64,000 bases of DNA. It comes from Segetibacter koreensis DSM 18137 (GTDB lineage Bacteria; Bacteroidota; Bacteroidia; Chitinophagales; Chitinophagaceae). Location: assembly GCF_000374045.1 (NCBI RefSeq), contig NZ_KB893319.1, positions 97,884 through 161,883 of the forward strand, in the 5' to 3' direction. Position numbers and translations under genes: made by a program. Shown in pieces: positions 56,416 through 64,000 of this stretch. Under the pieces are notes generated by a model that was not told where the DNA came from, searched no databases, and saw only the letters and a program-made list of their open reading frames with translations. Positions within the stretch are counted from its first letter, which is position 1. Each line of letters opens with the position of its first letter.

Positions 56416-57873
56416 TCAATTGCTTAATATTTCATCCAACAGTTCTGTTACAGATACTGTTGCGAACGAAGAAGCATAGTCAGATACTGCATACGGGATT
56501 ATCAATTTATCTCGATGTATTATTGAACCGCAGGAGTAAACCACGTTAGGTACATATCCATCCCTTTCATCTTCATTAGGTACAAGCAGCGGCTCCTTCA
56601 AACGTCCTATTTCTACCGTTGGATCATTCAAATCGAAAAGACTTGCACCGAGACAATATTTTCGCATTGCCCCAACTCCATGTGTAATCACCAGCCATCC
56701 CTTTTCTGTTTCAATTGGTGAACCTGCGTTTCCTATTTGTACAAACTCCCATGGATATTTTGGCTTTTGCAGCAGTTGAGCCTCTTCCCACAGATACAGA
56801 TCATCAGAAAACATAATGTAATTATTCATACCGTCAATACGGGAGAGCATTAAATATTGCCCATTGACTTTACGCGGAAACAAAGCAAGGTTTTTATTGA
56901 TAGCTGCTTTACCATGAAGAGGTGCAATTTTAAAATGACAAAAATCCTTCGTTACTATTAGTTGGGGCAAAATATAGGAGCCGTCGTAAGCAGTATAAGT
57001 CGCAATATAAGTAAACGAACCATCCTCTTCTGCAAATTTTACAAATCTTGCATCTTCTATTCCATTTTTTTCTGTACGGGTTACAGGAAAAATCACACGC
57101 TCTGACAATAAAGAGTCAGGAGAAAACTGTAATTCATAGCTTGTATTGACCATACTAAGAATATCGAATTTAATCCTGTTTCTGTCTTTTGTTGATTCTA
57201 TTCTCAATAAAGCTTTTTTTAGAACCGCTTCGATCTCCTTGTAAGAAAAAGTCTCTGGTAACTGGTCGTAAATAGAAGGCAGAATACCTTCAGGTATTAC
57301 CATTTGAGACATTAACTCTTCTAAAGTTGCTTTGTTGTCTTTTTTAAGTTCAATAACCTTTCCTTCACCCATAAATCTGCCTGTGGGTTCAAAATGGATA
57401 ACGCCGTTTTCGTCTAATAAACCTTCTTTAAAAACAATAGAAGAAATGTGACTTTCACCTGTCGCCCTAAAACTCACGATCACCTTTTTTTGGCCAACAC
57501 CTGCACCAGCCTGGTCGGGATCTTCAACAATCGAAGGGTTGAATAAAGCTGCGGCTTCAATAGAATATTCCATTGTAAAATAAGAACCAATCAGCAACTT
57601 TTTCATATCGATTAACGCATCTTGCTCAGGTTGGGCGAGCAAGTGTTTAATTAAATGAAAGTGTTTCAAAAAAACCGTTTTTATATCCCGGTACCTCTTT
57701 GAAAACTCAGTAAAAACATTTTTTAATAAAACTTCCACTTCTTCATTTTTCATTTGCGACACTCTATTTATTAAATTAAGAGAACGCTCGTCACCCGTAT
57801 TAAAAAATCTTGCAATTACTTTCTTATAATCAGGATTGATCCTGATATTCATTCTGTTAACCGTTAATGTCAT
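56416..57873 (-). CDS. GH130-family glycoside phosphorylase/hydrolase
   Basis: A 485-residue protein of GH130, whose known members phosphorolyse or hydrolyse beta-mannosides. The five-bladed propeller motifs are seen in order: NPSIVEDPDQ-like entry, SELQFSPDSL, GIEDARFVKFAEEDGSFTY, ALFPRKVNGQYLMLSRIDG, IGNAGSPIETEKGWLVITHG and CSLGASLFDLNDP. It lacks a signal peptide, so it works in the cytoplasm. The first 110 residues form a helical extension. It follows the outer-membrane protein gene by 31 bases and converges with the GT4 operon, suggesting a shared glycan. Confidence 0.9.
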   Translation of the reverse strand: MTLTVNRMNIRINPDYKKVIARFFNTGDERSLNLINRVSQMKNEEVEVLLKNVFTEFSKRYRDIKTVFLKHFHLIKHLLAQPEQDALIDMKKLLIGSYFTMEYSIEAAALFNPSIVEDPDQAGAGVGQKKVIVSFRATGESHISSIVFKEGLLDENGVIHFEPTGRFMGEGKVIELKKDNKATLEELMSQMVIPEGILPSIYDQLPETFSYKEIEAVLKKALLRIESTKDRNRIKFDILSMVNTSYELQFSPDSLLSERVIFPVTRTEKNGIEDARFVKFAEEDGSFTYIATYTAYDGSYILPQLIVTKDFCHFKIAPLHGKAAINKNLALFPRKVNGQYLMLSRIDGMNNYIMFSDDLYLWEEAQLLQKPKYPWEFVQIGNAGSPIETEKGWLVITHGVGAMRKYCLGASLFDLNDPTVEIGRLKEPLLVPNEDERDGYVPNVVYSCGSIIHRDKLIIPYAVSDYASSFATVSVTELLDEILSN

Positions 57874-57904
57874 TGTGTATTTATAAAAAAGTATTTGATA
57901 GTCA

Positions 57905-59137
57905 TTAAAAAGCTTCGCCCAGGTTTAAATAAATACCTGAATGGCCTTTACTAAAGCCGTAATCGATAGCAATATTAGTACCTGATCGTTTGTTGAATTT
58001 GATTCTTAATCCACCACCGGCCGCCGCATGAGGTCCGCTCAGGCGTTGTGTAGCGGGATTTGTAATGGTAGTAAGGTTGGTAAAAAGTACATATCCTAAT
58101 AGTCCATTCATGGTTATATCTCTTCTGTATTCGCCTTCTATATACCACAAAGATTTTCCACGATACCGATTTTGATCAATTCCCCTTGCAGATCTTTGAT
58201 AGACGTCGGCGCCGTTTGCAGGCAAATCAAGATAAGGTACATCATTGTTAAAGGCGGTCCAGAGGTATGACCACAATGCTACTACCTTTCTTTTTCTGTC
58301 AGGAAAATTTATATACTTTCTGCCATCTAGGTATAGGGATTTCCATGCATGAGATCCATTTCCTAAGAAAGAAGGATTCACCCGGTAAATAAGATTAGCG
58401 TAAGCACCGGGTAAGGGATTAATAGCATTATTTCTCGTATCGTATTGCAGGTTAACAGTGATACCAGAGGACAACGTATTTTGATTCACATCTGTACCAT
58501 GATTGTAGCCTGTAAATTTTTGCAAACCAATAGTATCATTAACACTGTTAATGTTTATATGATAGTCGAGATCATATCCAACGCCGGCAAAAAAATAAGG
58601 CTTAATTCTTCTTAATGCTGCCTGGTAAAACCGGATATATTTATAATTTAATAACAATTTTTCATCCCGGTAAATAGTGTTCTTAGTTGCGTAAATATAT
58701 TCGGGGTATAATGAAAACCTTGTATCACCCTGTATGTTCCAAAGATTTTCTTTGGTATATATATTTGACCTGAAAGCAATAGAATTACGACCTTTAAAGT
58801 TGAGATAAGGGGAAAATGTCACATTCGATAAAAACGTATTGCTTCTGCTCCCAAGGTAAAAGCCAGCAGAAGTAGATGTTATAAGTGCCCTTCCCCCGCC
58901 GGGCATTGCAGATGAAATGGGAAGCAACGAGAAATATACTTTTTTCCCGGGGCTTCTTTTAAGCGTTTTGGGACTAAACTTAAATTTTGATTTTACAATG
59001 TCGATAATGTCGATTTTCCTGGTTGTGTCCTCAAAAATTTCTTTTGTTGTCTGCTGCTTTTGACTCCGTAGAGAGACGGTAGCTGTAAAGAGCAGAAAAA
59101 GTACAATAATTAATTTTAATAAACGGCTGAATGACAC
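57905..59137 (-). CDS. BamA/TamA-like outer-membrane beta-barrel protein
   Basis: A 410-residue exported beta-barrel, signal MSFSRLLKLIIVLFLLFTATV. The protein resembles the C-terminal barrel of the Omp85 family without POTRA domains: VNLQYDTRNNAINPLPGAYA, GKSLWYIEGEYRRDI and the end AAAGGGLRIKFNKRSGTNIAI, the last strand finishing in Phe (NLGEAF). Single-barrel Omp85 relatives are of unknown substrate. It is the upstream partner of the GH130 gene, 31 bases apart. Confidence 0.82.
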   Translation of the reverse strand: MSFSRLLKLIIVLFLLFTATVSLRSQKQQTTKEIFEDTTRKIDIIDIVKSKFKFSPKTLKRSPGKKVYFSLLPISSAMPGGGRALITSTSAGFYLGSRSNTFLSNVTFSPYLNFKGRNSIAFRSNIYTKENLWNIQGDTRFSLYPEYIYATKNTIYRDEKLLLNYKYIRFYQAALRRIKPYFFAGVGYDLDYHININSVNDTIGLQKFTGYNHGTDVNQNTLSSGITVNLQYDTRNNAINPLPGAYANLIYRVNPSFLGNGSHAWKSLYLDGRKYINFPDRKRKVVALWSYLWTAFNNDVPYLDLPANGADVYQRSARGIDQNRYRGKSLWYIEGEYRRDITMNGLLGYVLFTNLTTITNPATQRLSGPHAAAGGGLRIKFNKRSGTNIAIDYGFSKGHSGIYLNLGEAF

Positions 59138-59321
59138 TTGATTTGGTTTTTACCAACTGTTTTGGTAAGGTACGCTATTAGAACCCGGGCACGGTGTTAA
59201 TAAATAGCTTTTAACGTAGTTTAATTAAGAAAAATAAAAGAGAGCTTATCATTTTGATGGTCGAATTTACCGACCTACATACAGAAATATTTCAAGTAAA
59301 TCCTTTAAGGGTTGGTAAAGC

Positions 59322-59347
59322 AAAAAAGGCGCAACCAAGCGCCTTTT
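59322..59347 (-). terminator. Terminator of the RRM gene
   Basis: GGCGC (59328-59332) and GCGCC (59339-59343) form the core stem, extended by AAAA/TTTT; on the minus strand it is followed by a run of T. It lies 64 bases beyond the RRM gene stop. Confidence 0.8.
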
Positions 59348-59410
59348 CTTGTTTAACGAACAATATTTTTTGGTTTACTGTTCCTATTTCGTAATAAATA
59401 ATAGTAAGAA

Positions 59411-59713
59411 CTACAAAAGCCTATTCTTTTTACTGCTGTCGGAGGTTGTATTTAAACCGGATCCTTCTCTAACTTTATGCATCGCTTCAGCAACTCTCAT
59501 TGTTCTTCCTTCGACTGCAGTTTCATTTAACTGCGACAGCGCTGTTTGTGCAGCAGTTTCATCAACCATTTCCACAAAACCAAATCCCCGCGATTGCCCC
59601 GTTTCTCTGTCATTAATAATCTTTACAGATTTTACTTCTCCAAATGGTGTAAACAGATCTTTGAGAGCTTCATCTTTTATATTGAAGCCTAAGTTAGAAA
59701 CATAAATATTCAT
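59411..59713 (-). CDS. RRM-domain RNA-binding protein
   Basis: A 100-residue single RNA recognition motif protein with RNP2 MNIYVSNLGFNI and RNP1 RGFGFVEM. The C-terminal tail is short and basic (KVREGSG to SSKKNRLL). Such proteins are cold- or stress-induced RNA chaperones in Bacteroidota and cyanobacteria. It is monocistronic, with a terminator behind it. It is next to a small eRF1-like gene on the same strand, 82 bases upstream. Confidence 0.96.
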   Translation of the reverse strand: MNIYVSNLGFNIKDEALKDLFTPFGEVKSVKIINDRETGQSRGFGFVEMVDETAAQTALSQLNETAVEGRTMRVAEAMHKVREGSGLNTTSDSSKKNRLL

Positions 59714-59795
59714 GATAATTGTTTTTTATGAAGGTGCTGAAAGAGACGTAGAAATAAAGGCTAAAACTTCACCACAACTGATCTTATTCAGCCTT

Positions 59796-60173
59796 TTAAT
59801 TGAACTGCGCAGTAATATATTCGACTAATTTTTCGTCTGCCATTTTGTTCGAAGTGCTCTCCTTCGCAACCGTGTTTTTGTACTGGGGGATTTGCGAAAG
59901 GTAATTAATAAACTGCTCCTGCGCATTGCCGGTACCAGTCACATGTATTTCATCAACATTTTGCATATGAGAAGTTATTTCCTTGAACAACTTTTGTTGC
60001 GTGCCCTGTTCAGAATTATTAGCAGAATTTTCATTCGAATTACTGTCGCTGCTTGCTGTTTTAGTGTGGGCCAGTATTGCGAAGTTACCGGTATCTACTG
60101 ATTCCCTGCCTACAATAGTAGCTTGGTGCGAATTCATCCATACACCGAATTGTTTTTTATTTTTTACTGACAT
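59796..60173 (-). CDS. Small eRF1-domain-3-like (baeRF-type) protein
   Basis: A 125-residue protein. The N-terminal strand KQFGVWMNSHQATIVG and the C-terminal VDEIHVTGTGNAQEQFINYL are the pattern of the baeRF/eRF1-domain-3-like fold (release-factor-related proteins of bacteria). The middle (SDSNSNENSANNSEQ) is a disordered Asn/Ser-rich linker. Its family is linked to ribosome-associated stress roles in some bacteria, but the function here is not known. No signal peptide. Confidence 0.55.
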   Translation of the reverse strand: MSVKNKKQFGVWMNSHQATIVGRESVDTGNFAILAHTKTASSDSNSNENSANNSEQGTQQKLFKEITSHMQNVDEIHVTGTGNAQEQFINYLSQIPQYKNTVAKESTSNKMADEKLVEYITAQFN

Positions 60174-60207
60174 TTTGTTTTTTTATTAAAGTTTATGGAA
60201 ATATTTA

Positions 60208-60474
60208 TCATAGCGTATCTGCTACTAATTGTTCAATTCTTTTTTGCAATTTAACTTTCGTCATTAGTTTATACCATGGCGTTGATCTTGTTTCCCGATT
60301 AGTCCACGTTGTTGATAGAAAGCTAAGAAACAAAGGTCCGGCGGCGTAATGGCACCGTATAAATAGCTTTTTATGCAAGAAATAGACTTTTATTACCAGT
60401 GTTGTAACCAGCAATTTCTGTAAGTTACCTTTAAATAATTGGCTTTCAACGTTAATGTTTGCCTGTCGGAACAT
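60208..60474 (-). CDS. Doubtful short reading frame (88 aa)
   Basis: An open frame just upstream of the eRF1-like gene with a hydrophobic, basic composition and a helical end (KVKLQKRIEQLVADTL). There is no recognised motif; it may be a remnant. Reported because it is on the same strand with a 34-base gap. Confidence 0.2.
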   Translation of the reverse strand: MFRQANINVESQLFKGNLQKLLVTTLVIKVYFLHKKLFIRCHYAAGPLFLSFLSTTWTNRETRSTPWYKLMTKVKLQKRIEQLVADTL

Positions 60475-60978
60475 AAAACATACATTTTAAAATGTTCGTA
60501 CCCTTACAAATCATTATGTTTCATAATAAAACGAAGGCTTTTAAGTTTAAGATTTGAAGCCGAAGTACTTGAGATTTCTATAATTAAGATGAACGTTGTT
60601 GCTGGTTACGTAACCGTACAATTATACCTCGTACTACTACTTTATATCCTTCTATATGGGTGCTTGTAGTTACGATCATATTACTTTTTCAACGAAAGTT
60701 GCAATTATTTTTATAGGTTGATTTTCTTAGAATTGGCTATTGAAGAATATCTATTTTAGCGAGGTAAGGCTCGCATTGTTTTACTATCATTTATTGTAAA
60801 GCATTTACCTTTTCCATTTGACTGCAGCCTTTCCCTTTTATTAGACTAAATTGATAAAAGTCGGTAAAATGATAAAAATTAGTCTTATTTCATTGCGGAA
60901 TAAAATAACCTGAGGAAATAAAAAATGTATTTGCTGATTACATTTGTCAATTATTGCAAAACTAATTTCTAGTATTTT
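60475..60978. other. Non-coding region before the XseA-like gene
   Basis: 504 bases without a convincing gene. A plus-strand frame (60439-60669) is open but hydrophobic and unrecognised. The last part is AT-rich and likely contains the promoter of the XseA-like gene. Confidence 0.5.
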
Positions 60979-62115
60979 ATGGCCTTAGTTCGCTCAAATT
61001 CAGAGACTATTTACAATCCGTCTTCATTGCTCCACATATTCAACAGTACATTACATAATGAAACTACACAAAAGGTATTCAAAGTCAAAGGCATTTATAC
61101 TGCAGGTAATGGCATAAGTTATGAAGGTATTTATTTTGATAATCTTAAAGATGAAACTTCAGATGCTTCTATGGTCCTTGTAGTTCCAGCGTTAATAAGG
61201 CCTCAGTTAATACAAAATAAAATAATAGAATGTAATGTATATCTGACTAAAAGAGTTCAGCCAATTGGGGGTAGAATAGATTTACAATTGAATGTAGTTG
61301 AACTGCTTTCCGGAAACTCGTTGAGCTATGTTAATACTCAATTAAAATCATTTGACATACTTCGAAAGAAGGCTGAAGGCGGTTATAAAGATGTAAATGG
61401 TTTTATTAAATCAAAGATCATTAATGGAGAACCTATAACTGTAAATATATTACTTGGCAAGTCTGGTATAATTGACAGCGATATTAAACATCAGTTACAA
61501 GCAGCCGCGCCGTCTTACAAAATTTACTTTATAGGGATTAATCTTACTTCTGAAAGAGAGATTATGGAGAGTTTACGCTACTATGCAAAAAAATGCGATA
61601 TACTTGCTGTTGCCGCAGGGGGAGAGGAGAATATAGAAATATTTGATAGCGGTGATATAGCAGAAACAGCGCTCGCACTTTCAACCCATTTTATTACTGG
61701 ATTAGGTGATAAAGAAAATGTTCCGTTACTACAAAAGATAGCAGATAAATCTTTTACTACTCCAGTTGCAATTGGGCAATACTTTAATGAAATTTATAAT
61801 AATACAATTACAGATTTTCACACTTTAAAAGCAAAGCTGGTAAATGATATAACGCGGCAATTAGAAGAAAAATATGCAGAAGAGATCAATAATTTAAACA
61901 CTGACATTACATCTATTGTAACTTCAAATAAAACAGAATTGGAAATTTTAACGCGGCAGCTAGAAGCCGCTAGTAAAGAAAAAATTTCTCAAGCCGATGA
62001 AATAAAAACTTTGCAGCAGCGAATGGAAAAAGCAGGTAAAAAAAGTGTTTATGTGATACTGCTAATAATTGCAGCTTTAGTTATTGGATGCGTAATTGGC
62101 AGAATATATCTTTAA
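60979..62115 (+). CDS. Membrane-anchored protein related to exonuclease VII large subunit (XseA-like, probably not catalytic)
   Basis: A 378-residue protein. The N-terminus resembles the XseA OB-fold (KVFKVKGIYTAGNGISYEG, then IECNVYLTKRVQPIGGRID). The core matches XseA topology: KCDILAVAAGGEENIEIFD corresponds to the exonuclease GRGGGS region and ITGLGDKENVPLLQKIAD to the GHETD-xx-I-ADxxAD region. The catalytic Arg of GRGGGS, and the His and Asp of GHETD, are replaced, so nuclease activity is unlikely. A coiled coil (about 285-350) leads to a C-terminal membrane helix (YVILLIIAALVIGCVIGRIY). No XseB is adjacent. Known XseA is cytosolic; the anchor is unusual. Confidence 0.75.
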   Translation: MALVRSNSETIYNPSSLLHIFNSTLHNETTQKVFKVKGIYTAGNGISYEGIYFDNLKDETSDASMVLVVPALIRPQLIQNKIIECNVYLTKRVQPIGGRIDLQLNVVELLSGNSLSYVNTQLKSFDILRKKAEGGYKDVNGFIKSKIINGEPITVNILLGKSGIIDSDIKHQLQAAAPSYKIYFIGINLTSEREIMESLRYYAKKCDILAVAAGGEENIEIFDSGDIAETALALSTHFITGLGDKENVPLLQKIADKSFTTPVAIGQYFNEIYNNTITDFHTLKAKLVNDITRQLEEKYAEEINNLNTDITSIVTSNKTELEILTRQLEAASKEKISQADEIKTLQQRMEKAGKKSVYVILLIIAALVIGCVIGRIYL

Positions 62116-62213
62116 ATATCTTTTGCCAATTAGTTACTTGCCTCATCCTGTTTTCAACTAATAGTAGATAAATAATAAAATAGTAATTGAATTACTAAAT
62201 GTTTTGAACATGG

Positions 62214-62260
62214 TTTAAAAGCAGGAAGCCGGGCACAACATCTGGCTTCCTGCTTTTAAA
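62214..62260. terminator. Strong bidirectional terminator
   Basis: TTTAAAAGCAGGAAGCC (62214-62230) and GGCTTCCTGCTTTTAAA (62244-62260) form a perfect 17-bp stem with a 13-base loop. It lies between the convergent XseA-like and S74/T9SS genes. Confidence 0.92.
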
Positions 62261-62283
62261 TTATCGAAAGAATTCTACCGGCG

Positions 62284-63912
62284 TTACTTTATTATAATCA
62301 TTTGCTTTGTATCAATCTTACTGTTATTAATAAATAAGCTATAATTATAAGTACCCGCAGTAAGTTCGCCACTTTTAATATTTACTTGTCCTTCACCTTT
62401 TGTTAGGTTAAAAGCTCTTAATACACTTCCTTTCATGTCACTAATTAATAATTGAGCATTTCTTGTATCATTTGGTATAAAATAACTTATCATCGTATTA
62501 TCACCCGAAGGGTTAGGAGTATTTTGTTTTATAAAGGCAGAGGTGTTAATTGTAGTGCTTCCAGGTGTGTTCGTAGAGTGTAGTAATAATTTTAAATCTT
62601 CTATTTCTTTTTGCTGACTTTTAATTTTAATATCCTGCTCCTGCATTCCTTTAATTAAAATCGGAATAAGTTCAGTATAATTTAAAGCCTTAAACTCTAT
62701 CGTTTCTGAAGGTTGTGCTACAGCAGGTGTTGCGACAGTTGAACCTGCTTGTTGTAATACTGGCGGTTTCACATCGCGAGTCTCAAATTTAGTTGATTTA
62801 ACTATAGTTGGAAGAATCTGTTCGACTTCTTGCGCAATGAGCCCATAATGTTTCCCCTCTGGCAAATTCATTAATTTGTAATTACCATCTTGTCTGAAAT
62901 TGTAAGATTTTGGTTTAAGTTTATTTATGAGATCCATTGCACTTGTTAAGTCAGTAACGTTTTGCTTAAGTGTTCGATCTGAACCTAAATAAGTTCCTGT
63001 AGAATATACATTTCCTGAAAAGAAACCGGCATAAGAACTACTACTTCCTGTAGAGCCGTAAACGCCTAAGGAAGAAGATGAATATCCATAGACACCATAA
63101 CCACTCGCGCCATATGCAAAACCGTGTACTCCATCACCCCCTCCAACTGTACTATATCCATAAATACCCGTTTTGCCTGTACCTAAAACCCCAAAAGCAG
63201 AAGTACCGGTTCCAACTCCGTAAATACCGTAACCGCCACCTGTACCATAAACACCAATATAACCCGAAGAGCCCGTAACACCATTAGAATATGTACTGCT
63301 CCCCACACCATAGACACCCGAACTGACACCAATGCCGTATATGCCATATGTTCCTCCATTGCCATAAACAGCGTAATCGCCTGTGCTCGTTCCATAAACA
63401 CCATAAGTACTTCCACTTCCGTATACTCCACTGCCTGAACTGTTGTAACCAAAAATACCGTTGTTGCCAACATACAGTCCGCTACTAATTGAGGCATTAC
63501 CGGCTACCTGCAATTTATATAAAGGAGATGATGTGCCTATTCCTACATTTCCTGACACATACAAACCATTTGACGGACCACTGCTGCTGCTGCCGATGGA
63601 AACACCACCATTGCCATTAACGATAAATTTAGTAGACCCATTTACCTGCGCACGAAAAGGACTTACACCGGAAGCACTGTTAACGGTAAACCTGGAAGTG
63701 GTGCCTGTTGAACCTATCCCCCAGTTACCTCCATTGGTTATCCTGCCCCGTTCTGTATTATTTGTTATAAAAACAACAGATTGGCTATTTTTTGTACCAA
63801 ACTTTCCTGTTGCAGTTAAGGTATTGCCTCCATTTACCCAGTTTTGAGCAAGACCGGTGAGTTGAATAAATAAAAAAGAAGCAAAACTCAAAATAGAGAA
63901 TATCTTTTTCAT
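62284..63912 (-). CDS. T9SS-secreted protein with YG-rich repeats and S74 intramolecular chaperone domain
   Basis: A 542-residue exported protein, signal MKKIFSILSFASFLFIQLTG. After a trimeric-fibre-like start (about 25-150, GNVGIGTSSPLYKLQVAG) there are about 145 residues of Gly/Tyr/Ser repeats, then an S74 (endosialidase-chaperone) domain at about 310-440: GSDRTLKQNV with the conserved Ser-Asp, KLKPKSYNFR, GLIAQEVEQILPTIV, and a coiled-coil. The final 75 residues (NPSGDNTMISYFIP to IDTKQMIIIK) form a T9SS type A sorting domain. It would be a surface fibre; the S74 domain suggests trimer folding and self-cleavage. Confidence 0.9.
   Translation of the reverse strand: MKKIFSILSFASFLFIQLTGLAQNWVNGGNTLTATGKFGTKNSQSVVFITNNTERGRITNGGNWGIGSTGTTSRFTVNSASGVSPFRAQVNGSTKFIVNGNGGVSIGSSSSGPSNGLYVSGNVGIGTSSPLYKLQVAGNASISSGLYVGNNGIFGYNSSGSGVYGSGSTYGVYGTSTGDYAVYGNGGTYGIYGIGVSSGVYGVGSSTYSNGVTGSSGYIGVYGTGGGYGIYGVGTGTSAFGVLGTGKTGIYGYSTVGGGDGVHGFAYGASGYGVYGYSSSSLGVYGSTGSSSSYAGFFSGNVYSTGTYLGSDRTLKQNVTDLTSAMDLINKLKPKSYNFRQDGNYKLMNLPEGKHYGLIAQEVEQILPTIVKSTKFETRDVKPPVLQQAGSTVATPAVAQPSETIEFKALNYTELIPILIKGMQEQDIKIKSQQKEIEDLKLLLHSTNTPGSTTINTSAFIKQNTPNPSGDNTMISYFIPNDTRNAQLLISDMKGSVLRAFNLTKGEGQVNIKSGELTAGTYNYSLFINNSKIDTKQMIIIK
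63025..63459 (-). repeat. YG-rich imperfect repeats within the S74/T9SS gene
   Basis: Coding repeats of about 7-12 residues built on GVYG, GIYG or GYGVYG, covering residues about 152-296. Read in the other strand they leave several spurious open frames. Confidence 0.85.
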
Positions 63913-64000
63913 AATTAAAATATTTATAAATGATTTAGAAGTTTCAATTAACTCTTGTCATAAGTAAGAAAAAACTTACGGAGGAATAGTTGAAAAATGA

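Noticed and set aside
60439..60669. Plus-strand hydrophobic frame in the 60.5 kb gap
   Set aside because: No motif, poor codon pattern, overlaps another doubtful frame on the opposite strand.
63025..63459. Possible CRISPR or satellite repeat
   Set aside because: The repeats are imperfect, have no spacers and stay in the reading frame of the S74/T9SS protein as GVYG-type units.

Overview
The window is chromosomal DNA of a low-GC member of the Bacteroidota, most likely family Chitinophagaceae. The evidence is lineage-typical content: two secreted proteins with type IX secretion (T9SS) C-terminal sorting domains, a PorE-like TPR/PD40/OmpA lipoprotein-class protein, DUF4369-TlpA thioredoxin, NagZ-beta-lactamase fusion, many lipoproteins, weak Shine-Dalgarno sequences, and the birA / rsfS-ftsH-LUD gene arrangement. 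No insertion sequence, prophage, CRISPR array or rRNA operon was seen.

Layout. 1-6.9 kb: the end of a TetR-like regulator, the C-terminal half of carbamoyl-phosphate synthase (CarB), ComEC, PurH and a polysaccharide deacetylase. 7-16.6 kb: LutB-type iron-sulfur protein, PAP2 phosphatase, META lipoprotein, and a minus-strand cell-wall/sugar group (amidase, aldose epimerase, NagZ-beta-lactamase fusion). 16.7-34 kb: genome maintenance and translation genes (mutL, uvrD/pcrA, gatB, alaS) mixed with a response regulator, PorE-like protein, thiol-disulfide protein, PDZ protein, M23 peptidase and MerR regulator. 33.5-38.8 kb: a minus-strand operon rsfS-ftsH-LUD-GGCT-lpxH-hypothetical, divergent from birA. 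40-47 kb: Bcp, a second M23 peptidase, the N-terminal half of CarB and a T9SS-secreted beta-propeller protein. 47.6-51.6 kb: a three-domain GH18-deacetylase-GT2 membrane protein and an Lrp regulator. 52.5-59.1 kb: a glycan cluster (GT4, alpha/alpha-barrel protein, GT4, response regulator; convergent GH130 and outer-membrane beta-barrel). 59.4-64 kb: RRM protein, eRF1-like small protein, a membrane-anchored relative of exonuclease VII large subunit, and a repeat-rich S74/T9SS surface protein.

The most striking element is at 51737-52106: two tandem, about 170-nt RNA genes on the + strand. Each has a complete class II tRNA body (7-bp acceptor, 3-bp D stem, anticodon arm, T arm with canonical T loop) but carries about 88 extra nucleotides in the variable arm. 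Acceptor and T stems differ between copies by compensating changes, while the inserted core is identical. The anticodon loop (GTC, C38) and G73 resemble tRNA-Asp although the scaffold is Leu/Ser-like. I do not recognise this as a described RNA family.

Other points of note are a CarB split into two genes 41 kb apart with no allosteric domain, an XseA-like protein that lost the catalytic motifs and gained a C-terminal membrane anchor, a possible CTG start creating a signal peptide, and a MutL with degenerate endonuclease motifs.
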